A DNA stretch of 64,000 nucleotides from Avena insularis (lineage: Eukaryota > Streptophyta > Magnoliopsida > Poales > Poaceae), in assembly GCA_023614405.1 (NCBI GenBank), contig CM042687.1:240524292-240588291 (forward strand), written 5' to 3'. Below, one piece after another: positions 1 to 10,560 of the stretch. The notes under the pieces are model-generated. The model was not told the DNA's origin, did not search any database, and was given only the letters and a program-made list of their open reading frames with translations. Made by a program: the position numbers and the translations under genes. Position 1 is the stretch's first letter. Each line of letters starts with the position of its first letter.

Positions 1-1237
1 GGAAAAAGAATACTGATGTCCAAGCTAGAGGACAAGCTTTAGTGGCCTGGAATAAAGTTTCTAGACCAAAGACTCAAGGGGGTTTGGGCGTCCTTGATCC
101 CAATGTTCAAAATTCTGCTCTTATTTTCAAAAATCTGGATAAATTCTACAATCTTAATGATATCCCTTGGGTGCGTCTTGTCTGGAATACCTATTACAAC
201 AATGGAAAGCTACCGGGAAGGTGTTTGGAGGGGTCTTTTTGGTGGAAAGTACACCTGAAGTTAATTGACATTTTTAAAGGAATTGCAAAACTCTCGGTGG
301 GGGATGGCAGGACCACTCTTTTTTGGTCTGATATGTGGAGAGAAGAATGTCTACAACATAAGTTTCCTCACCTGTTATCCTTTGCAAAAAACTCACATAT
401 TTTTGTCAAGGAGTTCATCCAGATGCCCAACTTGCAAGACCATTTCTTTCTTCCCCTGTCTCAGCAAGCATACTCTGATTATCTTTGCCTTGAGTAGATT
501 TGTCAAGACATTAGTAGTCCTGGGCTACAGAGAGAGCCAGATAAATGGAGTTACATTTGGGGAAGTGACTCCTTATTAGTCAAAAAGGCCTATACTATCC
601 TCTCTAGGCATATTGCAGTCCCACCCCATTTCTCTTGGTTATGGAAGTATTCTTGTCAGCATAAGCACAAGTTCTTCTTCTAGATGCTTCTCATTGATAG
701 ACTGAATACTAGGAACTTGTTGAAAAGAAAAAAGTGTTCACTGCCCTCCTATAATTGTGTGACTTCTGGTTGCCCTGCTGAGGAAACTTTGATTCATTTA
801 TTCTGGGATTGTAGTTTTGCAAAAGCATGCTGGGATGAAATCTGCCCTTCTAGAAATATTGACTTAAATCTAAATGAGGCCTTGGCACACATAAAGTCCA
901 GATTGAATGTTCCCTTTGCAATGGAAATAATTATCTTGGGACCCTAGGGCATCTGGATTTGCAGAAATAATGAAATCTTCAATAACAGGCATTCTTCTCT
1001 TGGAGAATGGAAGGCTATAGTATCCCAAGAATTAAGATGGGTTTTGTTTAGAATTAAGAAAAAATATTACCAGGACTTGAAAGCCTGGATCAACACTCAT
1101 TTGGATAGGAGATAGCTAGCCTTGTAATGTTTCCCTCTCTAAGGTGGTTTTGAACTTGTAAATATGTACATATGTATCTCTTTATGATTATAAAAATTGC
1201 AGTGGGGGATTTCTCTACTGTTTCACCCTAAAAAAAA
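1..1237 (+). mobile_element. LINE (non-LTR retrotransposon), 3' portion
   Basis: This is the 3' end of a plant LINE running off the left edge. It holds the C-terminal part of the reverse-transcriptase polyprotein, a short 3' UTR and a terminal A tract at 1230-1237. The tail abuts the intron of the antisense gene of the neighbouring gypsy element, so the LINE probably inserted there. The 5' end, endonuclease and RT core lie outside the window. LINE identity is strong from the zinc-finger domain; the exact 3' end rests on the A tract alone. Confidence 0.8.
3..1115 (+). pseudogene. LINE ORF2 C-terminus (post-RT region and zf-RVT zinc finger)
   Basis: One frame runs from the left edge to about 1115 and is broken by stops at 495-497, 681-683 and 945-947. 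The N-terminal part has the post-RT signature of plant LINEs (WNKVSRPKTQGGLGVLD near 45-100; FWWKV and LFWSDMW later). From about 690 comes the zf-RVT domain: an R-L-N-T-R segment, a C-x3-4-C pair, then H-L-F-W-D-C and A-C-W. In related LINEs the stops at 681 and 945 fall where a tryptophan is expected (FFW-LLL and the W before GIW), so both look like TGG to TAG changes. In an intact element the protein would make cDNA at a nicked target. This copy cannot encode it. Confidence 0.82.
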
Positions 1238-1335
1238 GAACCCCAAGATGTTTCGTGAATCCTAAGTGTTAGGTTCATGTATATGCAAGACGGAAGAACT
1301 AGAGAATATGTCATACACGGAAAATGGACAAGTAC

Positions 1336-2393
1336 CTTTGGGCACCTGCCGCCCTTGAACATGTTGTAGGTGATGGCGAAGCCACGCTTTCGATACTTCA
1401 CGTTGACTATGTCTTTGAGGCGAAGCTTGACAGAGTCACTGGAGAAGTTGTCCTCGAAGATTCGGAGGCTATCTTTCCTATCCTTGGTGTACTGGTGCAT
1501 AAGCTTTGCGTGGTGCTGCAGAGGTTGGATCTGCCTGATGAACCAACACATGGCTAGGTCCAAGCCGGCCAGACCCGTCTCTACGAACCAATCAATCTGC
1601 CTTATGGCACGAGAGGCTTCATTGTCAGAGTGGAGAAGGGCTTCTGATCTCCATGTCGGGGCTTCAGCGGCGGCCCCGTCAACAAAGTCTGGTTACGATG
1701 TTTCTCGACCAGCAAGAGGGATATCGGGGCCATAGAAGTACGTACTTTGCCAGTTTTTGCAGGACTCGTGTCCCACGATGTCAGGGAACCACCGGCCAAG
1801 CCTGATCTTGAAGCTAATATTTCCACAATTTCTGAGCTCCTCCTTGCTCACTCCGTCTTTCCTCTTCACGGTGAATAAAAAGATGAACAGATCTAACCTA
1901 GGCCTAATTCCTAGGTAACCCTTGCATAACGTCGCGTAGTTGCTAAGTGCGAGGGTACTATTCAGAGAAAGGTTACGAGGTTGAACCCGGAAGTGTTTGA
2001 GGACTTGGATGAAGAAGTCGGAAATTGGGAGGGAGATACCGCACACAAACTGGGCCTTGAGGTATACCTTTTCTCCATCTTGGAGAGAAGGGAAGACCTC
2101 GCCGGCCGGCGCCGCCCGCCAGACCAGGCCCTCGGTCGCGGGTAGGTACCCTTCGGCGAGCATTTCCTTGATGTCTCTCTCTTGGAGATGTCCGAGCCTC
2201 GCCACTCCCCCTTACGAGAATCAACTTCCTCCAACGGCTCGAGCGCCGCTGGAATTTGGTTGTCGCCGATGGACTCAACCACCGCACTGCGCGGCACCAG
2301 CACGCCCTCCAGTGGGACGTGAACAGAGCCATATGGCCTGGCCGTAGCCTCGCCGGATGCCGCCATCGATGGTGCACTTCTGCTGCTCGCCAT
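1336..2393 (-). pseudogene. antisense extra gene of T0, 'putative gypsy type transposon' domain (PF04195-like)
   Basis: The start ATG is at 2391-2393. The frame runs to about 2210, shifts by one base near 2207-2213, then continues to 1336 with one in-frame TAA at 1693-1695. The middle (about 2100-1880) matches the PF04195 pattern: a GE-x-VF segment, a GISLPISDF stretch, an L-x-L-N-S block and LCKGYLGIRPRLDLF. Downstream is a WFIRQIQPLQHH segment typical of the next part of this family. The coding stretch ends in G-G-R-C-P-K followed by a GT donor at about 1335, so an intron starts here and the LINE lies in it. Function is unknown; the protein belongs to the retroelement, not to a host gene. 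Confidence 0.72.
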
Positions 2394-2980
2394 GGGGTGG
2401 ATGGAAGGTGACTAGAGATTGGAAAAAGATTAGGGGTTTCTCTGTGTGTGCGAGGAGATCAAGGAGAGGTTTGGCTAGAGGAAGAATATGACATGGGGAA
2501 GAATGAAGTGAAAAGATAAATGTCACCACAGTTATAATATATAGTACTCGGTGCCAATATTCACGCAAGTTGATCCAACGGTTGATGCGTGGATAGCGCG
2601 TGTGCGGAAATTTCGCCACGTTCCCACCGTCGCCGCCAACATTTCATATCCTTCACGTGGGAAAAACGGCTATGATTATGTTCTGTGCATGTGTGAGTTA
2701 CGAGGCTTCGCTGACCTATGGTCTATGACACCCTACTAACACAGGCGGGTGAACAATCCCATCTGAATATTACGGCATGGATGGATCCCGTCCGGCTACG
2801 AGAAGAGTATGATAGAAAGCTTAGTGCTTCTACCACTTATGTATCAAAGATGGAGAATATCGCATGGTTCTTGGGAGGACTACATGATATTGCATGATGA
2901 TTTGCCGACATTCATCTGGACGGAGCATTCAACTTGAAGAGGCAAGACAAAGCAAGATCTGGGAGTTCTCCGGGGGCTAC
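2394..2980. other. T0 3' region between antisense gene and LTR
   Basis: No supportable reading frame. It holds the antisense promoter and leader (about 2394-2545), then unassigned sequence ending in the G-rich polypurine-like tract immediately before the LTR start at 2981. Confidence 0.6.
2533..2543 (-). promoter_or_regulatory. TATA box of the T0 antisense gene
   Basis: The minus strand reads TATATATTATA here, about 140 bases upstream of the ATG at 2393. The leader between them is pyrimidine-rich and contains an AACCCCTAA element, as plant 5' UTRs often do. The position fits a dedicated promoter firing opposite to the element's own LTR promoter. Inferred from sequence only. Confidence 0.5.
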
Positions 2981-3507
2981 TGTTGGGGATATGCTAAATG
3001 GGTATCACCATTGCATGTCTCTAATCCGGATAACCCGGGTGGCCCACAGTTGGTAGCAAGGCCTATGGCCTGCTGGGCGGCCCAGTTAGATGGATCCAGA
3101 AGGGAGGCCCATGCCGGATGAAGGAAGGCTACGATGGAGTCATCGGCGTACCCGGAGCCTTGGAGTGCAAGACACGTTAGACTAGTTGTATACCGTGTAG
3201 GACTTTGTAACCTGTCCGGCTAGGACTTTCCCTATAACCCTAGGATCTGGAGACTATATAAGCTGGACCTAGAGGAGCCTTTAGGGAACGACACAACTCA
3301 TATAGCGCACAACGAACCGATCCCTATAACCCGGCGTATTGCCATTATAGTGATTTATAGCAGGAGTAGGATTCTGCCATCATCGTGGGATCTGAACCTG
3401 GGTAAGTTGTGTCACCTCATACTCTCCAACCTTCCGCCTTATCCCACGTCTCTAAACACGCTCTGTGAGGACCCCTCCATGGCGTACTCGTCGGCAATAC
3501 CACAACA
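2981..3507 (+). repeat. T0 3' LTR
   Basis: The repeat starts TGTTGGGGATATG and ends ACCACAACA. It aligns along its length with the T1 5' LTR at 5976-6515, including the stretches AACCCGGGTGGCCCACAG and TAGCAGGAGTAGGATTC. A TATATAAG box is at 3255-3262. No PBS follows at 3508, as expected for a 3' LTR. Confidence 0.85.
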
Positions 3508-4249
3508 ATGGTATCCTTGATTGAGTCCATCATACACAAGATCTCGGAGCTGCGTTCCGTGGAGGAGGAGTAGATGGACTCCTGATGCCTGCTTCTTAGC
3601 CTTCCTCTTTGGCTAGGCCTCCTGTCCCCCCTAGACTTCTGTATGTTGAGTTGTGCTCCTGCCATTTTGTATTGTGTAGTCGTTAAACTTTTGCTATGGT
3701 GTTTATGTTGGCTTGGCCAGTTGAAGTGTATCTTGTTAAACCTTGGTCCTCTAGGGCTTTATTTATAAAGCCAGGACACGTGCCTTATCTTTACTATTAA
3801 ATTCGAGTTGGTGGCTCACTTTGGGGGTCAAACGTTAGAAATATCTCAACCGTCAAACATTTCCACCAAACATTGGGAGAATCAACACCATCCAATCAAT
3901 CCAAGGAGAAATATGGAAGGAAAACAACAATCAATCAACAATTAAGGACGAAAATTAGGCACCAATAATCAGGATGTCCACAATCACGGAAATCTCTACT
4001 GTATTAAATCCGTACGTGCTGTCTTGATGGTTGGAAGGTCGTCCCGCTCTTGTGCACAAAAAACCCGACATCTTTTCCATCGAACGATCACGTAACAGAG
4101 AGGAAAAAACCGGCGCCCCACGAACACACAAATGGTTCCTTCGTCCCACAACCACAACAGAAATCAGAGGGAAAATTGCACGCTTTCATCCCTCCCTCTC
4201 CTTCTCCCAAACCACCACGGCGCGCTTATGGCTCAGTTGATGTGGAGCC
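3508..4249. other. unassigned stretch with a LINE-like 3' tail
   Basis: About 3508-3800 resembles a grass LINE 3' UTR: a T/G-rich stretch ending in a GGCTTT-ATTTA-TAAAGCC hairpin at 3755-3772. This is a weak call. From 3800 to 4249 I recognise nothing. The last 150 bases are C-rich and look like a promoter or leader, without a supportable gene. Confidence 0.35.
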
Positions 4250-5753
4250 TGTTGGGAACCCCAAGAGAAAGGTGTGAAGCAGCACAGCAACAAGTCTTCC
4301 CTTAGTAAGAAACCGAGGTTATCGAACCAGTAGGAGGAAGGAAACGTCACACAGGTGTTGCAAGCAACGTGGAGACCTGCACAACACAAACTCAAGACTT
4401 TGCCCCAATTAACAGTGAGGTTGTCAATCTCACCGGTTGCTATAACAAAGGATTAAACGTATTGTGCGGAAGGTAATGGTTTGCAGCAAGTAAACAAGTA
4501 ACAGTGGAAGATGTATCAATGGTAAAGATAGGACCGGGGTCCATAGTTCACTAGAGGTGCTCTCCTTAGATAAACAACATGGCATGAAGGGTAAACAAAT
4601 TACAGCAGGGCAATTGACAGGAACTGAGCAAGGCAAAACAATGCAATACCAGACAAAAGATCCTATGAGATTCGATTAGGCAATACAACAGTATACATAG
4701 ACCGCCATCCAACTGCATCTATGACTAGAAGTCCACCTTCAGGTTATCATCCGAACCCCCTCCAGTATTAAGTTGCAAGCAACGAACAACTGCTTTAAGC
4801 AAAGTGTGTGAGGTAAATAATCCACTTGTTCCATGAACAAGAGACCGTTGTTTTCTCCCTAGTAGCAACATCACATCTACAACCGAAGAGATTTCTGTCA
4901 CTTCCCTTGGAAACTAGAGGCATGAAACCACTATCGAGCATAAATACCCCCTCTTGGAGTCATTAGCAACTACTCGGCCAAGATAGCTACTAACAACAGA
5001 GAGCATGCAAGATCACAAACAACACAGACATGATAGTATCAAATAGACAAAACCATTAATCAATCTGACATAGTAATCTCAATATCCATCGGATCCCCGC
5101 AAACACAACATGCATGATTACAGTAGATTAGATCTTGATCATGAACGGAGCTCACAAGATATATGCATGAAACCACAAGGAGGAGATACAACCATCTAGC
5201 TACTACATGGACCCATACGCATCATACTAGAGAGAAGACCTCCGGGATGATTTCCCATTCGGCAAGGTGCCGAGAAGAACTTTAGATCCCCCCGATCTAG
5301 GGACGATGTTGGACGCGGCTACAGAAGGTTTTGTGGAATTTTGATCGGTACTTAGGGTTTCTGCATTGGGGGCTTCTTATAGGCGAAGAGGCGAGGCCGG
5401 GAGGCGACCAGGGGGCCACACCCTGCCCAGGCGCGGGCCCACCCCTGGCCACGCCTAGGGGGTGTTTGGCCGCCCTGGTTTGCTTCTCCGTCTCGTCTTC
5501 TGGATTCGTGTATCCCACGGTAAAATATTGACTTTGGCTTTTGTCCTGTCCAATTCCGGGAATATTGATTTTCTGCCTTTCTGGAACCAAAAACAGAAGA
5601 AAACAGGAAACTGGCACTGTGGCAACTTGTTAATAGGTTAGTTCCAGAAAAGATATAAAAATACCTCAAAGTGTAGACAAAGCAAAGCAAAGCAAAGTAC
5701 ATACTAAACAAGCATGGAGCATAAAAAATTATAGATACGTTTCCGACGTATCA
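4250..5753 (-). repeat. Athila-like LTR
   Basis: Read on the minus strand it begins TGATACGTCGGAAACGTATC and ends GGTTCCCAACA, about 1.5 kb. A GC-rich section at 5370-5490 (minus: GTGGGCCCGCGCC) corresponds to the promoter and leader zone of such LTRs. A short AAAGC microsatellite lies near 5683-5698. No coding capacity. Confidence 0.68.
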
Positions 5754-5975
5754 AGCATCCCCAAGCTTAACTCCTGCTCGTCCTCAAGTAGGTAAGTGAT
5801 AAAAAGAATAATTTTTGAGGTGACATGCACCATCAAAACCAAGATCAAACCATTTGCAAGCATTGAAAGCCGGAAACAAAGAACTCTAAACATGTGCATG
5901 CAAGATGGAGTTCTAATTTAGGACATAGTAACTATGAATGCAACATGAAAGGCTACAAACAAAGATCATGAATAA
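4250..5975 (-). mobile_element. Athila-like Ty3/gypsy element, 3' LTR plus interior remnant
   Basis: The LTR (4250-5753) is followed on the plus strand by AGCATCCCCAAGCTTAAC. On the minus strand this reads as a GTTAAGCTTGGGGATGCT polypurine tract directly before an LTR starting TGATACGTCGG. That junction is characteristic of Athila-like elements of Pooideae genomes. Only about 220 bases of non-coding interior remain before T1 begins at 5976, so T1 probably inserted into this element. Confidence 0.7.
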
Positions 5976-6515
5976 TGTTGGGGATATGCTATATGGGTAT
6001 CCTCATAGCATGTCTCCTATACGGATAACCCGGGTGGCCCACAGTTGGTAGCATGGCCTATGGCCTGCTGGGCGGCTCAGTTAGATGGATCCAGAAGGGA
6101 GGCCCATGCCGGATAAAGGAAGGCTACGAAGGAGTCACCAAAATACCCAGAGCCTTGGAGTGCAAGACACGCTAGACTAGTTGTATGTAGTGTAGGACTC
6201 TGTAACCTGTCCAGCTAGGACTTTTCCTTGTAACCCTAGGACCTGGCGACTATATAAGTCGGGCCTATGGGAGCCTTTAGGGCACAAGTCACAAAGATAA
6301 CTTAGACTCTCTAGTCACCTCGCACAACGAACCAATCCCTGTAACTCGGCGTATTGCCCTTATAGTGATTTATAGCAGGAGTAGGATTCCGCCACCGTTG
6401 TGGGATCTAAACCTGGGTAAGCTGTGTAACCTCGTACCCGTCAACCGTCCACCACGTCTCTAAACACGCACTATGAGGACCCCTCCATGGCATACTCGTC
6501 GCCAATACCACGACA
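5976..6515 (+). repeat. T1 5' LTR
   Basis: 540 bp, starting TGTTGGGGATATG and ending CCACGACA, followed directly by the primer-binding site. It is close to the T0 LTR but not identical: several substitutions and a longer segment near 6290-6330. Left flank is AATAA (5971-5975); the matching target duplication would be beyond the window. Confidence 0.87.
6251..6258 (+). promoter_or_regulatory. T1 LTR TATA box
   Basis: TATATAAG lies 265 bases before the LTR end. The equivalent box is at 3255-3262 in the T0 LTR. It would drive the full-length element transcript. Confidence 0.65.
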
Positions 6516-6517
6516 GT

Positions 6518-6535
6518 TGGCGCCCACCGTGGGGC
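6518..6535 (+). promoter_or_regulatory. T1 primer-binding site
   Basis: TGGCGCCCACCGTGGGGC begins two bases after the LTR end. This is the usual primer-binding tract of grass Tat elements. I do not assign the tRNA. T2 carries a decayed version at 16524-16541. Confidence 0.75.
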
Positions 6536-6539
6536 AAGA

Positions 6540-7569
6540 GGCGCTCCAGGCTCTTCAGTGGGCGAGGACCAAGATCTTCGCGGGAATCGGCAAAAACGTA
6601 GCCATCGGTCGTGTTATCTTCTCCGGCAACGTTCCGATCATCCCTCCCGACGAGTTCTGGATCCCGGTGAAGACGAACCCTACGCGGTGCTTGGTCGTCC
6701 CCATCGGAGATATCCACCTCTTCATCAGCGAAACCGACTCGGGCACTAGTTTCCTAGGAATCGGAGGAGCATCAAGACCCGCACGGACCGCCTACGGGCA
6801 GGATATGTTTGCGGAAGGATCGATGTCAGATCTCTCCTCTGAGTTTTCCGGCAAAGATCAGAAAAATTCAAGGCCCACCCAAACCGCCCCTGTGCTGGAT
6901 ATAGTGGTGGAAGATAGTTGCAAATCCACCGGCTTCGCCCGTGCGTCTAGACATCAGAGATCCAAGTTCGTCAGTGTGGCTATCATCTTTGATCTGGCGC
7001 GTTGTGTTCAGAGAGAGGGCAAATACCCCCGCGATTACCTCGCTAGGTCGCTCCATATACGGGCCAACCTGGCTCACTACCCCAATGATGATGCTATGTA
7101 TCACTTTGTGGAAGGACTCGACCAAGGTACGTTTCTCCGGCGTACACTAAGGCGGCAACAGGCTTCATGACGCCTCACTTTCGAAAGCATGGTGAACACC
7201 GTCAACAGATATGTGGAGGCTGAGGAGGAAGCTCAGATAGAAATTGCGCTCGTTGGCGGAGCCCCTCTGCCTCAGCCACCGCCACCACCGCCTCCGCTCG
7301 TCATCGCACCAGCGGCGCCACCACCTCCAGTCATCGTCGCTGCTGTTGCACCTCCACCCCCCGTCATCGAGGAAGCCCCGACACCCTCCGACTTCGTGCT
7401 TGACGCGCTCTACGCGGATATCAGCGCTGACTCAGATGAGATAGACTTCAGCCCAGAGGAGCTAGACTCCGCCATGCCGGAGATGGAGGAGGATTACAAG
7501 CGACAAACAGGCCAACAACGATGTCACGTACCGAGAGGTGTTCGTAACCATTGGGACGATGATGGATGA
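6540..7569 (+). pseudogene. T1 gag N-terminal extension with an extra half-gag domain and proline-rich tail
   Basis: One frame with a TGA at 7168-7170. The first block (about 6560-6750) ends in PIGDIHLFISETDS; a diverged counterpart occurs at the same place in T2 (PISTISLFI). The second block (about 6990-7240) reads like the C-terminal half of a retrotransposon gag: CVQREGKYPRDYLAR, then FVEGLDQGTFLRRTLRR, then NRYVEAEEEAQIE. It parallels the true gag half at 9150-9380. The tail from 7250 is proline-rich and then acidic. A one-base shift near 7505-7540 moves the frame on. The true start codon is unclear; an upstream ATG at 6487 lies within the LTR. Confidence 0.6.
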
Positions 7570-8894
7570 AGATCAACCCGGACGAGCTCTGCCTACAGCG
7601 CTGGACAAAGGGAAGGGACCACCTGTTGCTGCCAACAATGATCGCGCAAAGGTCATGCCCCCTCCGCCTAACCCAGAGCAGCAGCCGCCGGAACTCGGCA
7701 CCGGTCCGAGCAACAACAACACCGCAAACCCGCCGCCTCCGGCATCTACGTCTGCTGCTGCCCAAGTCACTCCAGCTGATAGAGTGATGTACGTTAATCT
7801 CCTTGTCAAGCCTATGACCGTGGCTCATATTCGCAATGTAGTCCAGCTTGACGAGAAGCTCCAGCAGCTGCTGGAGGAAGCGCAGGCCATCGCGGAGCAA
7901 GGCGCAAGGCTAGATCGAGATCTGGCCAACGCGCAGAAGTCAATAGAGAAAGCTAGAGCAACGGAGGCCGAGTACAAGACTCTGCTACAACAACAGAAGG
8001 CTAAGAAAGCTCCGACTTGCGTCATCAATGATCCTGGTGTACGGTGAAACCTAGGATGGGCTCCCTCGAAACCTGCACAGGCCAAGCCATACATTGACAG
8101 TTAAGGCAGGCAGGTGATGCCCACCCCTATTCTTAACCTCGCCGTTGCCAAGACCCTTCCTAAGCAGGATAGATCACCCGAAGCGGTGAACCAGGTCTAT
8201 GACCTAGTGGCCAATGCGGTGAAACAACGGGAAAAAGCCACCTCTCAGAGGCTTGAGTCTGACCCAGCGTTTTGCCAGTCTAGCCAGCATAAGCCGCCAA
8301 GGGACAGATCTCCTCTTGATGTCAGGTCCCAGACGGGTTCGTCAGAACAAAGACAGAGGGATGCGCGCAATAGGAAAGATGCTATCTCCATATCCTCCGA
8401 CCATGGAGGCAAGGCCCAACCTCGTCGCCCATCTCCATCGCCCCGCTCTCCCTGACATCGCGAAGACTCCAAGGCTCACCATCGTACGGACATGCCTCCG
8501 CCTAAGCAACACGACATCATCATCCGTGACAACACGGAGCAGGCCCATCATGATGGGGAGCACAGCCAAGGACACAAGAACAGGTCACGCCATGACCCAC
8601 CGCGTCCGACAAGCAACCGCGGCAAGCGTGAGGCATCGCAGGAGGGTAACAGCAAGAAGGCTAACCCATCGCCACCTCCGCCTCCGTCGCCACCCAGCAG
8701 CCAACATGGCGGAGGAGGCCCGCGTCGTTCACGCAGCCCATCCCCTGATGGCAAAAAGAAGAAAAGAAGCCCGGAGCCATATGACGCACGATCATGTTTG
8801 GAAAAGATCCACGAGGCCCGGGATGGAGCATACCTGGGACCACGCTGCTTTGGACCTGTAATACGAACCGCAACTTACCCCAAGGGTTTCTGGA
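7505..8894 (+). pseudogene. T1 gag linker: coiled coil and charged low-complexity region
   Basis: One frame, interrupted by TGA at 8045-8047, a stop near 8102 and TGA at 8453-8455. A proline/asparagine-rich start is followed at about 7840-8000 by a heptad-rich helix (LDEKLQQLLEEAQAIAEQ and onward), probably a coiled coil. A long R/S/P/H-rich stretch follows (8400-8800), with KKKKRSPEP near 8755-8780. No enzyme motif. By position it is the spacer between the gag extension and gag proper. At about 8890 the frame shifts into gag. Both TGA stops fit CGA decay. Confidence 0.55.
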
Positions 8895-9719
8895 TTCAAG
8901 ACCATCAAGCCCTATAACAGCACTGCCAAGCGGTTGCAGGATTACGGCAACACGGTGGAGACGGGGGGGGGGGGGAACCCCAACGTTGCCGTCGAGTACC
9001 TCCCATTGATGCTGGCGGGCACGACCCGACAATGGATTGACGACTTGCCAGAGAAATCTATCTGCAACTGGCTGAACATGCAAGAAGCGTTCACCAAGAA
9101 CTTTGAGGGTACGTACAAGCGTCCCTGTACTGTTGGCGACCTACAATGGTGCGTGCAGGAGAAAGACGAATCATCTCGCGCCTACCTCTCCCGCTGGCTG
9201 GATATGAAGAATTTCTGCGCAGGAGTGCACACACAAACCGCCATGTCCGCCTTCATCGATGGTTTGGAAAGAGGTACGTTGCTCCGACATACGTTGAAGC
9301 GCTTGCAGGACAACCACCAGCTGGATCTCAACCAGATAATCCAGCTGGCTAGTGAGTTCGCGGCCGCCGACGATGATGCTCGCGGCTCCCTACCGGCAAC
9401 TGTCGTTCCAACTCAAGCTCGGAGGAATAGCAGCACCAAGCGGAAGATCCCACCAGAAGAAAATAAAACCTCCGACATGGTCGCCATGACTTTTGCAGGA
9501 CGAGGTGATAGTGGACAACGTGGCCGAGGACGGGGGGCTGGTCGTGGGCAACAGCGAGGTAGTGAAACAACCTCGGCAGTGCTCCATGTTCCCCAAACCT
9601 ACATGGAGTACGGCGATATGCCGTGCCTCGTACACCTAGACGCCAACGGGAAGGCCATACACACCAATCGCCATTGCAAGTTCATCAACGACCTCAAGGA
9701 GGACCTGGAGTCCGGCTAA
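8895..9719 (+). pseudogene. T1 gag capsid domain and cysteine/histidine knuckle
   Basis: The frame matches the plant retrotransposon gag domain. EYLPLMLAGTTRQWIDDLP is followed by FEGTYKRPCTVGDLQWCVQ, then AYLSRW and FIDGLERGTLLRHTLKRL. Near the C-terminus is a C-L-V-H ... H-T-N-R-H-C pattern, the variant zinc knuckle seen in grass Tat gags, preceded by an RGRGRGAGRG basic tract likely to bind RNA. The protein would assemble particles around element RNA. A 13-G run at 8963-8975 inside the domain makes the local frame uncertain. The stop at 9717-9719 separates it from the protease in the same frame. Confidence 0.8.
8963..8975 (+). repeat. 13-base poly-G tract
   Basis: Thirteen G in a row inside gag. 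The frame is open on both sides in the reading shown, giving a run of glycines. The tract is prone to replication or assembly length error. Confidence 0.85.
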
Positions 9720-9785
9720 AAGCAAAGTCGGAAGAACATACCGCGAGGCAAGGGCAAGGGGAAGAAGAAGGAGGAGGAGTCCTAG

Positions 9786-10560
9786 GATTCAAGTGACATG
9801 GATGAGGACGTTGACCCCAAGCATGCCGCCAAGAGAGATGGCAAGGGCAAGAACCCCTTCGAGAAAAAGGTGGCAGTTTTCCACACTTTCCTTGGCACCC
9901 CCACCGTCCGACAACAGAATACCTCCATGCGGATACTGATGGCCACTCTACCCCCAGTTCCCCAATACCTGCGTTGGTCGGAGATTCCAATCACTTGGGA
10001 CACGAAGGATCACCCAGACCTCATCCCTACGGAGAACCAATACGCCATGATCATCAACGCCCTGATTGACGGCAATGAGTTCACAAAATGTATGGTGGAT
10101 AGTGGAAGCAGCATCAACATCATGTACCTGGATACACTGCACAAGATGAACTTGACGGAGGCAAACCTAAGGCATACCAGCACCATCTTCCATGGCGTAG
10201 TTCCTGGTCGGGAGGCTCGGTCCCTTGGGTGCATCACACTTCAGGTCGCTTTTGGTGACGTCAATAATTACCGCCAAGAACGCATGACCTTTGAGGTGGT
10301 CCCCTTCAGGAGCATGTACCATGTCATATTCGGTCGCGACATATTCCACACCTTCATGGACAAACCATGCTTCGTCTATAACAAGCTCAAGATACCCGGA
10401 CCAAACGGTGTCATCATCGTATCCGGAAGCTTTACTAAGGCAAGGGACTGTGAGATTGGAGAAGCAGCCTTTGCAGAAGTTGTCCTCTACAACAAAGAAT
10501 TCAAGGAGATCCATAGCAAGGTCGATGCCTCGGAGATGCCCGCGTTGAAGAAAAAATTTC
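9786..10560 (+). pseudogene. T1 aspartic protease
   Basis: The frame is the same as gag, after stops at 9717-9719 and 9783-9785. The catalytic motif MVDSGSSINIMY is at about 10092-10127. Downstream are F-G-V-V-P-G-R-E-A-R, VAFGDVNNYRQERMTFEVV and a YHVIFGRDIFHTFM flap-side segment, typical of the Tat protease. The enzyme would cut the gag-pol polyprotein. The domain looks intact apart from the upstream stops. A frameshift at about 10550-10565, next to an A/T run, separates it from RT. Confidence 0.78.

Larger units (their letters stand above)
1238..3507 (+). mobile_element. T0: 3' end of a Tat-lineage Ty3/gypsy retrotransposon
   Basis: The piece comprises an antisense gene (1336-2393), its upstream region, a purine-rich tract ending CCGGGGGCTAC at 2970-2980 and a complete 3' LTR (2981-3507). 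The LTR is the same family as that of T1 at 5976. Sense pol genes are missing to the left, where the LINE begins. An extra gene on the opposite strand between pol and the 3' LTR is characteristic of some grass Tat elements such as Grande and RIRE2-type elements. Element orientation follows from the purine tract and from the LTR TATA box, both on the plus strand. Confidence 0.72.

Noticed and set aside
2981..6515. The LTRs at 2981 and 5976 as the two ends of one element
   Set aside because: The first follows a purine tract (3' LTR) and the second precedes a PBS (5' LTR), so they belong to two elements in the same orientation.
7448..8754. Several minus-strand frames opposite T1 gag linker
   Set aside because: Mirror images of proline- and serine-rich coding sequence on the plus strand; no independent features.
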